DNA of 64,000 nt, taken from contig NZ_FNVO01000001.1 of NCBI RefSeq assembly GCF_900108175.1, forward strand, positions 37,662 to 101,661, written 5' to 3'. The notes below the pieces were generated by a model. The model saw only the letters and a list, made by a program, of their open reading frames with translations, ran no database searches and was not told the DNA's origin. The position numbers and the translations under genes are program-made. Below are positions 1 through 8,374 of the stretch, in pieces. Each line of letters starts with the position of its first letter. The first letter of the stretch is position 1. The stretch is from Thermomonospora echinospora. GTDB taxonomy: Bacteria > Actinomycetota > Actinomycetes > Streptosporangiales > Streptosporangiaceae.

Positions 1-2232
1 GACGGCGGCCAGGACACCGATCCCGGTCCGGACACCGATCCCGGCCCGGACAGCGACGGCGGCCCGCAGGGCGACCAGAACCCGGACACCGACCCCAGGG
101 ACCCGAGCGACCCGCCGCAGCAGCCGCCCGGCGACGACGGCGGGCCGGACACCGGGGACGGTGACGGCCATGACATTCCGCCGGGCCATTTCGGCGACCA
201 GGACCCGACGCGGCCGGGCTCGGTCGGCGACAGGTTCCGCCCCGGCGTCTACGATCCGCCGGCCGACAACCCGATCGACAACTTCGACAACAAGGAGCGG
301 GAGACCGCCGGGCGGCGGGCCGACGAGGGCATCCTCGTCACCCGGTTGCCGCGGCATCCACTCAGCCACGACGGCTACTCCTCGATGGACGCGCTGGAAC
401 GGCGCGGCCCCGACGACCCGGGCACGCCGACCGAGTACAAGGACGTCGGCAAGGACACCAAGCGCGCCATGGACCATGCTGTCAAGGAGGGGCTCGACAA
501 GTTCAAGCCGCAGCCGGACGGCAGCTTCAACCACGGTGACATCGTCATCGACGGCCGCCGCGGCGACCTGAGTGAGCAGAACGCGGTCAACGGCCTCAAG
601 GGCCGGCTGACCCGCATGCTGCGCGAGGACGACCCGCGCCTGGAGCACCTGGGCAGGATCGAGACCTACCTGGGCGACGGCAGCAAGATCATCTATGAGG
701 ACGGCCGCATCACTCGGATCGACGGTAACGGCGAGCGCCTGATCGGCGAGTGGGACCGCGACGCCGGACGGTTCCGTTCACCCGACGAGAACGGCCCGCC
801 TGGTGATGACGGCCCCACCGGCGGCCCCGATCAGGACGGTGGCCCGTCCGGGACTCCGCGTGACGGCGGTGGCGTTGCGCCACCGGACGGTGACGGCCCC
901 GGTGAAAGGCCTGCCGGCGATGGCGGCCCTGACCTGGATGGCGGTCCAGATCAGGGTGGCCCTGATCAGGGAGGCGGTCCAGATCAGGGTGGTCCTGATC
1001 AGGGTGGCGGTCCCGATCAGGACGGTGGCCCGTCCGGGACTCCGCGTGACGGCGGTGGCGCTGCGCCACCGAGCGGTGACAACCCTGGTGAAAAGCCTGC
1101 CGGCGATGGTGGCCCGGGTGACGGCGGTCCCCCGGGCGGTGACGGTCGTACCGGCGATGACGGTCAGCAGGGCCCGCAGCAGAACGGCGGCGACACGGCC
1201 GATGAGCCCGGTAGTGACCCGGGACGGCAGGACGACCCCAACGGGCACGACGACTCCGACGACCATGACGGCGACGGCTCCACCGTGGACCCCGCCGGGC
1301 AGGAGAACCCGGACTCGGGCGGGACCGGGGACGACGGTCACACCTCAGAACCGGATTCCGGCCACCACGGGGACGCCGGGTCGTTGCCGGGCCATGTGGA
1401 TGAGGACGGCATCCGCCGGTTCGACAATGACGCGGACGGAGAGGCCTACGGAGAGCGGCGCCTGGGCGGCACCTACGACGCTCTGCCGGACACCCAGGCC
1501 GACGCGGTCCGGGAGTACACCCGTCACTCCTGGCCCTACAACGGCATCCTGCGCGGGTTGGAGGACCTCCCCACAAATCTGTGGAACTGGTGGAACGATG
1601 TGGAACCCGGGTGGCACATCTTCGAGATGAACGGCGGCCGGGCGCCCTCCATCGGAGACATCTACGACGCCGCGCACCGCGCGGACTTGACGCCGGAGCA
1701 GCGCCAGATCGTCAACGACATTCTGTCGGCCGACGATCCCGGCATGAGACTCGAGCAGTGGATCAGGCACTCCGGTGTCCGCGGAGTCATCGCCAGGACG
1801 TTCGGGCACTTCCCGACGGAGGCCGATTTCCGTGAGCGCATCCGGCTGATCGACGAGGCGCTCAGCCATCCGCTGCCCGAAGGGGTCGAAGTACAGCGCG
1901 GTCTGCACTCGGTGGACTTCATGGACGGCTACAGCGGGAGTATGGAGTCCCTGGTGGGGACGAGACAGACCGAGGAGGCCTATATGTCGACGGCGCTGGG
2001 AGACAGGCCGCCGACCGTCGACGGCCACGAGATGCCGATCAGGTTGCATCTGGACGTGCCGGAGGGCTCCCGCGGGCTCTGGATGGGAAGCCGGAGCATG
2101 TATCCGGACCAGCGTGAGCTGATCCTGCCGCGTAATACCGTCTACGAGATCACCGACGTGGTGCAGGACGAGAGCGGTCGATGGCACATTCATGCGAAGG
2201 TGGTGGACACCCCTCGCAATAATGGATTGTGA
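1..2232 (+). CDS. Large repeat-linker protein with C-terminal ADP-ribosyltransferase toxin-like domain (5' end outside window)
   Basis: The frame is open from base 1, so the N-terminus, including any secretion domain, lies outside the window. About the first 470 visible codons are a Gly/Asp/Pro/Gln-rich low-complexity linker with DGGPDQGG-type repeats. The last ~270 codons look like a globular ADP-ribosyltransferase exoenzyme domain: Arg in VQRG at 1897-1899, an MSTA motif (STS-like) at 1984-1995, and a Q-x-E motif in DQREL at 2110-2118. This R/ST/(Q,E)xE set is the NAD-binding and catalytic signature of the family, which transfers ADP-ribose from NAD to a target. The architecture suggests a secreted polymorphic toxin delivered by contact or a type VII-like system. 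Delivery and target are inference. The next gene overlaps or follows within about 20 bp. Confidence 0.72.
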   Translation, partial: DGGQDTDPGPDTDPGPDSDGGPQGDQNPDTDPRDPSDPPQQPPGDDGGPDTGDGDGHDIPPGHFGDQDPTRPGSVGDRFRPGVYDPPADNPIDNFDNKERETAGRRADEGILVTRLPRHPLSHDGYSSMDALERRGPDDPGTPTEYKDVGKDTKRAMDHAVKEGLDKFKPQPDGSFNHGDIVIDGRRGDLSEQNAVNGLKGRLTRMLREDDPRLEHLGRIETYLGDGSKIIYEDGRITRIDGNGERLIGEWDRDAGRFRSPDENGPPGDDGPTGGPDQDGGPSGTPRDGGGVAPPDGDGPGERPAGDGGPDLDGGPDQGGPDQGGGPDQGGPDQGGGPDQDGGPSGTPRDGGGAAPPSGDNPGEKPAGDGGPGDGGPPGGDGRTGDDGQQGPQQNGGDTADEPGSDPGRQDDPNGHDDSDDHDGDGSTVDPAGQENPDSGGTGDDGHTSEPDSGHHGDAGSLPGHVDEDGIRRFDNDADGEAYGERRLGGTYDALPDTQADAVREYTRHSWPYNGILRGLEDLPTNLWNWWNDVEPGWHIFEMNGGRAPSIGDIYDAAHRADLTPEQRQIVNDILSADDPGMRLEQWIRHSGVRGVIARTFGHFPTEADFRERIRLIDEALSHPLPEGVEVQRGLHSVDFMDGYSGSMESLVGTRQTEEAYMSTALGDRPPTVDGHEMPIRLHLDVPEGSRGLWMGSRSMYPDQRELILPRNTVYEITDVVQDESGRWHIHAKVVDTPRNNGL
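829..1116 (+). repeat. Duplicated ~100-bp segment within the linker, 186-bp offset
   Basis: Bases 829-930 recur almost unchanged at 1015-1116, an offset of 186 bp or 62 codons, so the reading frame is kept. Between the copies are short units encoding DQGG. Such in-frame repeats expand and contract easily, so linker length probably varies between strains. Confidence 0.85.
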
Positions 2233-2252
2233 CTTCGAGAGGACGGTGGGTG

Positions 2253-3044
2253 ATGGGCGGCGCGAGCGGTCCTGAGCCGCAGTATCTGGTCACCGCCCCG
2301 GGGCCGGTGCGGTATGTCGAGGTGACTTATCGCGGTGAGGTGATCGGGTGCCTGTGGGCGTCGGTGAAGTACGACGCGGCGGGATACGTCCGCAGGTTGG
2401 AAGCCGAGCCGCCTGAGGCGTTCCGCGCGCCCCTGGTGTGGAGCCGGCGGTTGCGGGCGGCGAAGGCCGAGGGGCTGCCGGCGCTGGAGGCGCTACGACG
2501 GTGGCGCGGGGCGCCGGAGGATCCGGAGGGCGGGACGGTCGTGGCCGACGCCCCTGAGCGGGACGCCGACTCCTACGACGCATTGAAGAAGCAACTCAAT
2601 CCCGGTCATGTGGATCCGATGGCGGACTTCTTCGCCCAGACGCCGACGTGGCCTGACGGGACCCCGATCGACCGCTCGAAGGGATGGGACCCGTTGTCAC
2701 CGATGAAGATTCCCGAGACCGACTATCCGGCATCGACGGACGGTCCGGTCCGGTATCTGCCGGTGACCCGGGGGGATACGCTCCTGGGGTATCTGTGGGC
2801 GTCGGCCGCCGATGACGCGGCGTACTACGTAGGGCGCACGGATGCCGGTGCCGATGGCTGGAACGCGGGTGTGCCGTGGGTTCTGCGGCTGCGTCGGGCG
2901 CAGCGGGAGGGCCTGACCCCTTTGCAGGCTTTGCGCAGGTGGAAGGGCGCACCGGAGGACCCTCGCGCCGGGACCATCGCCGTGGACGCCCACGAGCAGG
3001 AGGCGTCCAGTCTGGACGACCTCAAGCGACTCGCCCAGCGATGA
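2253..3044 (+). CDS. Unrecognised protein made of two copies of one ~110-residue module; candidate immunity or accessory protein
   Basis: I do not recognise a family. The protein is an internal duplication. Each half has the order GPVRY, a Leu/Trp stretch (CLWAS or YLWAS), DDAA or YDAA followed by Y-V, an L-R-R-A helix, A-L-R-R-W-(R/K)-G-A-P-E-D-P, then a short acidic tail with S-x-D-x-L-K. No signal peptide or membrane segment is seen, so it is likely cytosolic. ATG at 2253 has a good Shine-Dalgarno (GAGAGGACGG) about 8 nt upstream. A GTG at 2229 would give a 4-bp overlap with the toxin stop. Its position directly behind the toxin domain suggests an immunity role, which is inference from position only. 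Confidence 0.6.
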   Translation: MGGASGPEPQYLVTAPGPVRYVEVTYRGEVIGCLWASVKYDAAGYVRRLEAEPPEAFRAPLVWSRRLRAAKAEGLPALEALRRWRGAPEDPEGGTVVADAPERDADSYDALKKQLNPGHVDPMADFFAQTPTWPDGTPIDRSKGWDPLSPMKIPETDYPASTDGPVRYLPVTRGDTLLGYLWASAADDAAYYVGRTDAGADGWNAGVPWVLRLRRAQREGLTPLQALRRWKGAPEDPRAGTIAVDAHEQEASSLDDLKRLAQR

Positions 3045-3106
3045 GAGGCGGCGTGTTCGGGTGAGGCGGCACGACCGCGTGCAGACATGTTCAAGGAGTC
3101 GACCCG

Positions 3107-4063
3107 GTGAGTAGCACCGTAGAGATCTATCTGCGCGGTGGCCGTGACGCCGCCGCCGTCGTCCAGCAGGTGGCGACGGCGTTGGACGTGCGAGGCTACT
3201 TCGGGTCGGGCGAGGGTTACGTCCTGACTCTGTCCTCTGAGCCCTGGACCACCGGTGAAGGGGTTGCGAGCCTTGACCTCGGCCCGACCGATGAGGACCT
3301 GGTGGGCGCTCTCGGCGAGACGGCCTACTCACCGTACGACTTCCGGTTGTCGATCGAACTGCGGGGAGCGCCCGGGCTGGCTCGGGCGGAACTGCGCGAA
3401 CGGCTGGGGCGTCAGGTGTTCGACCGGCTCACCGCATTGCGGTGGCCCATGGCCCTGGGCGATGCGATGAGCGTCTTCGCCGACTTCCTGCCAGGCCGGG
3501 GAGTACGCGAGTTCCCGCCGGACACCGACTGGGAGGAGGCCGGGCACGACATATGGTTCGAGCCGCGCCTGCACGGCACCGAGCCGCCCGCTTCCCGGCA
3601 ACCCCCCGAGCCGCTCATCCGGGGGGCGGCGACGGTGTTCGAGACCAACGGCCTGGTGCAGTTCCTGGCATGTGACGCCGCGGGCGCCAAGGCCCCTGTG
3701 GCCTCGATCCGCTCGGAGGCCGGCGCGACCCTGCTCGGCCGCACCCTCGCCGAGGTGTTGCGGTACTCGGCCAAGGAGATCCGCACCGGCCAGGCCGACC
3801 CGTGGTCGTGGCTGACGGGCATCGCCAAGTCGTCACCCGACGAGTACGCGCGCTCCGCCGTCTCCCTCGCCATCCGGCTTGAGAACGAGCAGGTAACGGC
3901 CGTTCCGCACCGCCCCCACCCGGGCGACCCCGCCGGTCACGTGGTGCAGGGCCCCGCGATCGAGGCGCTCACCGTTCACCGGCCGGGCCCATGGGACGAC
4001 ACGGCCATGGGCGAACTCGTTCTGGGCCTCCTCGCCGCCGCACGCGGGAGCGTCCCCGCCTAG
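3107..4063 (+). CDS. Unrecognised two-part protein behind the toxin gene; second candidate immunity protein
   Basis: A 318-residue soluble protein with GTG start and AAGGAG 8 nt upstream. The N-terminal half (about 1-145) starts with a beta strand (VEIYLRGG) and a helix and is rich in aromatic and acidic residues. The C-terminal half (about 160-318) contains LLGRTLAEVLRY and a helical tail. No catalytic motif was recognised. The N-half loosely recalls SitI3-type immunity proteins, but the resemblance is too weak to assign. It lies 62 bp behind the duplicated-module gene on the same strand, so the three genes are probably one unit. Third-position GC is as high as in the neighbours, so recent low-GC transfer is not indicated. 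Confidence 0.55.
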   Translation: MSSTVEIYLRGGRDAAAVVQQVATALDVRGYFGSGEGYVLTLSSEPWTTGEGVASLDLGPTDEDLVGALGETAYSPYDFRLSIELRGAPGLARAELRERLGRQVFDRLTALRWPMALGDAMSVFADFLPGRGVREFPPDTDWEEAGHDIWFEPRLHGTEPPASRQPPEPLIRGAATVFETNGLVQFLACDAAGAKAPVASIRSEAGATLLGRTLAEVLRYSAKEIRTGQADPWSWLTGIAKSSPDEYARSAVSLAIRLENEQVTAVPHRPHPGDPAGHVVQGPAIEALTVHRPGPWDDTAMGELVLGLLAAARGSVPA

Positions 4064-4090
4064 ACGCCTCCCCTTCGGCCTTGCAGGGGC

Positions 4091-4273
4091 GATGGACGCC
4101 GTACCGCCGTCGGCAAGGTCGTGGGGTGCGGGCAGAGCGTCCCCGGCATCGACCCCAACGCCTTCGAGCCCGGCAGGGCCTGGTCGAGCCTGGTCGGGCT
4201 CGGCGCGGCGGCGCTGGCGGGCGCCGCCGCGCCCGGGGTCAGCCGGCCGAGGGCTCGCGCCAGCGGTTGGTGA
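4091..4273 (+). pseudogene. Possible coding remnant, in frame with the preceding gene after its stop
   Basis: After the TAG at 4061-4063 the same frame stays open to TGA at 4271-4273. From about 4103 it shows nearly exclusive G/C third positions. It encodes a peptide with VGCGQSVPGIDPNAF followed by a hydrophobic alanine-rich stretch. There is no convincing start or ribosome site, and it runs into the 3' end of nadE on the other strand. This could be the broken C-terminus of a lost gene, or chance in GC-rich DNA. Confidence 0.25.
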
Positions 4274-6014
4274 TGGGCAGGCGGCGGTCGCGGCCGAAGT
4301 TCTTCGGGGTGATCTTCGGGCCGGGCGGGTACTGGCGGCGCTTGTACTCGGCCCCGTCCACCAGCCGGATCACCCGCTCCACCAGCCCGGCGTCGTGGCC
4401 GGCCGCGATCAGCGCGTCACGGCCCAGGTCGCGTTCGACGTAGTCGTCGAGCAGCGCGTCCAGCACGTCGTACTCGGGCAGCGAGTCGGTGTCGAGCTGG
4501 CCGGGGCTCAGCTCCGCCGACGGCGGCTTGTCGATGATCTCCTGGGGGATCGGCGGGGTCTGCCCGGCCGCCACGGCCTGCTCGTTGCGCCAGCGCGACA
4601 GCGCCCACACCATCGACTTGGTGACGTCCTTGATCGGCCCGTACCCACCGGCCGAGTCGCCGTACAGGGTGGAGTAGCCGGTGGCCAGCTCGCTCTTGTT
4701 GCCGGTGGTCAGCACCAGGTGGCCGTCCTGGTTCGACAGGCCCATCCAGACCACCGCGCGCACCCGGGCCTGCAGGTTCTCGGCGGCCAGGCCGGTCGGC
4801 TCCAGCTCCCGCTCGAACGCCTCGACCATGTCGTTGATCGGCACTGTGCGCGCGTGCAGGCCCTGCCGCTTGACCAGTTCCTCGGCGTCGCTGACCGAGT
4901 GCCCGGAGGAGTGGCGGCTGGGCAGCAGCACCACGTGCACGTTGTCGGGGCCGACGGCGTCGGCGGCGATGGTGGCGACCAGAGCCGAGTCGATGCCGCC
5001 GGACAGGCCGCAGATGACCGACCGGAAGCCGTTCTTGCGCACGTAGTCGCGCACGCCCAGCACCAGCGCCCCGTACACCTCGGCGAGGTCGTCCAGGGCG
5101 GGGGCGACCGGCGGGGGAACGGGCTCGTACGGCGGGACCGGCCGTGCCGACAGCACGGTGCGCTCCACCGTGATGGTGGTGCCGTCGCCGGCCTTCACCG
5201 GCTGCTCGGCGGGCTGCGGGTCGGAGGGCGCGTCCGGCAGCGACAGGTCGGCCACCAGCAGGTCCTCGGCGAACCGGGGCGCGCGGGCCAGCAGCTCGCC
5301 GTCCGGCCCCACGATCATCGAGTCGCCGTCGAAGACCAGCTCGTCCTGCCCTCCGACCATGTTGACGTAGGCCAGCGTGCAGCCGGCCTCCCGGGCCCGC
5401 CGGGCGGCCAGTTCCAGCCGCACGTCGTCCTTGGAGCGCTCGTACGGCGACCCGTTGATCACCAGCAGCAGCCCGGCCCCGGCCGCGTGGGTGACGCTCA
5501 CCGGCCCGCCGTCCTGCCACAGGTCCTCGCAGATCACCGTGGCCACGTCGACGCCGGCGACCCGCACCACCGGCAGCCGGTCGCCGCGCACGAAGTAGCG
5601 GAACTCGTCGAACACGCCGTAGTTGGGCAGGTGATGCTTGGCCGAGCGGGCCGCCACCCGGCCGTCGTGCAGCCAGGCCAGCGAGTTGAGGGGGGAGCCG
5701 GCGGGCTGGCCTAGCCGCATCTGGCCGGCCGTGCGGCGGTCCAGGTAGCCGACCACCACCGGCAGGTCGCCGAGGCCTTCGGCGGCCAGCCGCCGCGCGG
5801 TGCGCTCCAGAGTCCGCTGGGACGCCTCGACGAACGAGGTGCGCAGCGCGAGGTCCTCCACCGGATAGCCGGTCAGCACCATCTCGGGGAAGGCCACCAG
5901 ATGGGCGCCGGCCTCGGCCGCGCGCCGCGTCCACTCCACGACCAGGTCGGCGTTCCCCTCTAGGTCGCCGACCGTCGGATTCACCTGTGCGAGAGCCAAT
6001 CGAAGCTGTGCCAC
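4239..6014 (-). CDS. nadE: Glutamine-dependent NAD+ synthetase
   Basis: Final step of NAD synthesis: amidation of nicotinate adenine dinucleotide, with ammonia released from glutamine. The N-terminal ~290 residues are a nitrilase-fold glutaminase with the Glu (FPEMVLTGYP), Lys (RSAKHHLPNYG) and Cys (VICEDLWQDGG) triad. The C-terminal part is the synthetase with the ATP-loop motif SGGIDSAL. The 591-residue length is normal for the two-domain form. The GTG start at 6014 follows TACCCT-N7, which suggests a leaderless transcript. NAD supply is also represented by nadA at 37940-39130. Confidence 0.96.
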   Translation of the reverse strand: MAQLRLALAQVNPTVGDLEGNADLVVEWTRRAAEAGAHLVAFPEMVLTGYPVEDLALRTSFVEASQRTLERTARRLAAEGLGDLPVVVGYLDRRTAGQMRLGQPAGSPLNSLAWLHDGRVAARSAKHHLPNYGVFDEFRYFVRGDRLPVVRVAGVDVATVICEDLWQDGGPVSVTHAAGAGLLLVINGSPYERSKDDVRLELAARRAREAGCTLAYVNMVGGQDELVFDGDSMIVGPDGELLARAPRFAEDLLVADLSLPDAPSDPQPAEQPVKAGDGTTITVERTVLSARPVPPYEPVPPPVAPALDDLAEVYGALVLGVRDYVRKNGFRSVICGLSGGIDSALVATIAADAVGPDNVHVVLLPSRHSSGHSVSDAEELVKRQGLHARTVPINDMVEAFERELEPTGLAAENLQARVRAVVWMGLSNQDGHLVLTTGNKSELATGYSTLYGDSAGGYGPIKDVTKSMVWALSRWRNEQAVAAGQTPPIPQEIIDKPPSAELSPGQLDTDSLPEYDVLDALLDDYVERDLGRDALIAAGHDAGLVERVIRLVDGAEYKRRQYPPGPKITPKNFGRDRRLPITNRWREPSAG

Positions 6015-6021
6015 GCACCCC

Positions 6022-6027
6022 AGGGTA
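6022..6027 (-). promoter_or_regulatory. Leaderless -10 hexamer for nadE
   Basis: TACCCT lies 7 nt before the GTG start, with no Shine-Dalgarno in the gap. This is the typical actinobacterial leaderless arrangement. Confidence 0.45.
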
Positions 6028-6048
6028 GGCGGCCGTGATCGATTTCGC

Positions 6049-7305
6049 TCAGCAGGACCGGGCCCTGAGTTCGGCCACCCGCCGCCGGACGGCCGGGCCG
6101 AGGGCGAACTGGCCGAGGGCGGCGACCGCGCAGACGGCCGCGCAGGTGAGCCACAGCACGGGGGCGCCGGCCTCCAGCAGCCGGGTGCCGATGAGCGGCG
6201 CCAGCAGGAACCCGCCCGACCAGGACACCCCCCACAGCGCGCTGTAGCGCCCGCGCAGGTGCTCGGGGGCCAGGTCGGCGACGACCGCCTGGCCCACCGC
6301 GGCGATGGCGACCTCGCCCGCCGTCCAGACCAGCACGACGGCGGCGTACGACCACAAGCTGGAGGCGGCGGTGTACAGCGCGGTCCCGACGGCCACCACC
6401 AGCAGGCCGGTGCCGATGACCAGGCTGTGGTCGCGGCGCACCAGCCAGGTGTTGACCAGCGGCTGCGCCACGATGATCAGCACCCCGTTGCCCGCCACCG
6501 CCAGCCCGTAGGCCTGGGGGGACAGCCCGTCGGCCCGCATCGCCAGCGGCAGCGTGGTGAACGCCTGCATCAGCACGAACGTGTAGGCCAGGAACACCAG
6601 CGTGTAACCGGCCATGACGCGGTCGCGCAGCACGTCCGCGAAACCGCCCGGCACGCGCTCGCCCTTCGGCCGGCGGGCCCGGGTCTCCGGGACGGCCCGC
6701 CAGACCAGCACGCCGAACACCAGGCAGGTGACGGCGTCCGCCCAGAACAGCCACAGGAATCCGGCGCGGGCCAGCGTGCCGCCCAGCACCATGGCGACCG
6801 CGAAACCCAGGTTGATCGCCCAGAACAGCAGCCCGAACGCCCGCGGCCGCTCGTCGGGCGGGATCAGGTCGGCCACCAGGGCCGAGGAGGCGGGCCGGAA
6901 CATGTCCAGCACCAGCCCCAGCAGCAGCGCCGACGCCGTGATGGCGACCGTTCCCTGCGCGTAGCCGAGCGCCAGCATGCCCGCCGCGTTGAGGAACATC
7001 GCCAGGGTCAACGTCACCCGCCGTCCGATGCGGTCGGCCAGGGCGCCCCCGATGAGCTGCGCGAACACCGAGCCCAGGCCGAGCACGGCGAGCACCAGGC
7101 CCGTCTCGCCCAGCGACAGGCCGCGCACGGTGGTCAGGTAGAGCCCCAGGAACGGCTCCACCATCGTGCCCAGCCGGTTGATCAGCGTGCCCGCCCACAG
7201 CACCCAGAAGGGACGCGGCAGCCCACCCACGCGCTCGTGCAGGAACATCGGCAGCCGGGGCGCGGGCCGGTCGGACGGCGCGGTCACGCCGTGGGTCGTG
7301 GTCAT
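6049..7305 (-). CDS. Major facilitator superfamily transporter, probable drug/solute exporter
   Basis: A 418-residue membrane protein with about 12 hydrophobic segments. The loop between segments 2 and 3 has the MFS motif GGALADRIGRR (variant of G-x-x-x-D-R-x-G-R-R). The first half also has the exporter-type pattern DLIPPDERPRAFG. The frame is open far upstream, but the start was set at ATG 7305 because the protein there begins normally and the upstream part lies inside the divergent regulator. Divergence from an ArsR-type regulator across a 54-bp gap suggests that regulator controls this exporter. Substrate unknown. Confidence 0.88.
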   Translation of the reverse strand: MTTTHGVTAPSDRPAPRLPMFLHERVGGLPRPFWVLWAGTLINRLGTMVEPFLGLYLTTVRGLSLGETGLVLAVLGLGSVFAQLIGGALADRIGRRVTLTLAMFLNAAGMLALGYAQGTVAITASALLLGLVLDMFRPASSALVADLIPPDERPRAFGLLFWAINLGFAVAMVLGGTLARAGFLWLFWADAVTCLVFGVLVWRAVPETRARRPKGERVPGGFADVLRDRVMAGYTLVFLAYTFVLMQAFTTLPLAMRADGLSPQAYGLAVAGNGVLIIVAQPLVNTWLVRRDHSLVIGTGLLVVAVGTALYTAASSLWSYAAVVLVWTAGEVAIAAVGQAVVADLAPEHLRGRYSALWGVSWSGGFLLAPLIGTRLLEAGAPVLWLTCAAVCAVAALGQFALGPAVRRRVAELRARSC

Positions 7306-7344
7306 GGGCCGAGTCTGGGGAGCGACCTGCGGGTGTGCGATTCT

Positions 7345-7360
7345 TTTAGCGAGGGCTAAA
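7345..7360. promoter_or_regulatory. Perfect inverted repeat TTTAGC-N4-GCTAAA, candidate operator of the ArsR-type regulator
   Basis: TTTAGCGAGGGCTAAA is a perfect 6-bp inverted repeat with a 4-bp spacer in the only intergenic region between the divergent exporter and regulator. Its last base is the A of the regulator's ATG. It is an AT-rich island in very GC-rich DNA. Binding here would block both promoters. This is inferred from position and symmetry. Confidence 0.65.
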
Positions 7361-8352
7361 TGATCGAGTACCTGTTCACCCCGGACGACGTCGCCCGGGT
7401 CCGCTTCGCGTTCTCGCCGCTGGGCGAGCTGGTGGCGAGCCTGCGGGTGCTGGCCGACCCCTCCCGGCACGCGCTGCACCTGCCCTGGGTGCGCGAGGTG
7501 ACACCCCGGCTGGAGGGGCTGCCGCTGGAACCGCTGCGGGCCCTGGTGGGCCCGGTCGGCTACATCCCGGACTTCCTGACGCCGCCGCCACGGACCCCGC
7601 TGCCGGATCTGGAGGCCGAGCTGGCCGAGGTCCGCGCCACCGAGCCGGCCATGGTGGTCGAGCAGATCGCGTGGATGGACACCGACGAGCGGGTGCCGCC
7701 CGCGCAGCGCGCCCGCACGGCCCCCGCCCGGCGTGCGCTGACGGCCGACCCCCGGGGAGCGCTGGCCCGGCTCACCGACCTGCTCGTCGAGTACTGGGCG
7801 GCCGCCGTGGAGCCACACTGGCCCAGGCTGCGCGGCCTGCTGGAGGCGGACGTGCTGCGCCGGGCCGGCGCGCTGACCGAGCAGGGCACGCACGCGCTGT
7901 TCGCCGACCTGCACCACCGGGTGAGCTGGGACGGCGAGCGGCTGACGGTCGCCGTCAACTACGCCTACCGCGTGGAACTGCGGGGCCGCGGGCTGCTGCT
8001 GGTGCCGAGCGCGTTCGTCTGGCCGGGGGTGCTGGCGATGCTGCCGCCCTACCAGCCCCAGCTGACCTATCCTCCGTACGCCGTCGCGACCCTGTGGGAC
8101 CGGGGTCCCGCGCCGCCGCCAGACGCCCTCGGCGCGCTCATCGGCCGGGGCCGCGCCGCCGTCCTGGCCGGCCTGGAGACGCCGGTCTCCACCACCGAAC
8201 TGGCCCGGCGGCTGGGCGTGACCCCGGGCGCGGTCAGCCAGCATCTGGCCGTGCTGCGCGACTGCGGGCTGGTCAAGGGCCACCGGGTGGGCCGCCGGGT
8301 GCTGTACGCGCGGACGGGCTCGGGAGACGCCCTGGTCGCCGCAAGCCCTTAG
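7360..8352 (+). CDS. ArsR/SmtB-type winged-helix regulator with long N-terminal domain (DUF5937-like)
   Basis: 330 residues. The N-terminal ~240 form an actinobacterial sensor-like domain starting MIEYLFTPDDVARVRFAFSP. The last ~70 are the ArsR DNA-binding wing helix: STTELARRLGVTPGAVSQHL followed by LRDCGLVKGHRVGRRVLY. Proteins of this layout are usually repressors beside exporters, and here the MFS gene is divergent. No ribosome site precedes the ATG, which overlaps the inverted repeat, so the message may be leaderless and autoregulated. The ligand cannot be told. No metal-binding Cys cluster is seen. Confidence 0.85.
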   Translation: MIEYLFTPDDVARVRFAFSPLGELVASLRVLADPSRHALHLPWVREVTPRLEGLPLEPLRALVGPVGYIPDFLTPPPRTPLPDLEAELAEVRATEPAMVVEQIAWMDTDERVPPAQRARTAPARRALTADPRGALARLTDLLVEYWAAAVEPHWPRLRGLLEADVLRRAGALTEQGTHALFADLHHRVSWDGERLTVAVNYAYRVELRGRGLLLVPSAFVWPGVLAMLPPYQPQLTYPPYAVATLWDRGPAPPPDALGALIGRGRAAVLAGLETPVSTTELARRLGVTPGAVSQHLAVLRDCGLVKGHRVGRRVLYARTGSGDALVAASP

Positions 8353-8374
8353 CGCGCCCCTAGCACGGCTCGCG

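Noticed and set aside
710-1576. Minus-strand frame of 288 codons across the toxin linker
   Set aside because: Arg/His-rich shadow of the repeat region; no start context.
4092-5714. 540-codon plus-strand frame across nadE
   Set aside because: Antisense shadow; nadE has all catalytic motifs and homologous length.
7306-8283. N-terminal extension of the MFS gene by 326 codons
   Set aside because: The extension lies inside the divergent regulator gene and is His/Gln/Arg-rich shadow sequence. ATG 7305 gives a normal transporter.
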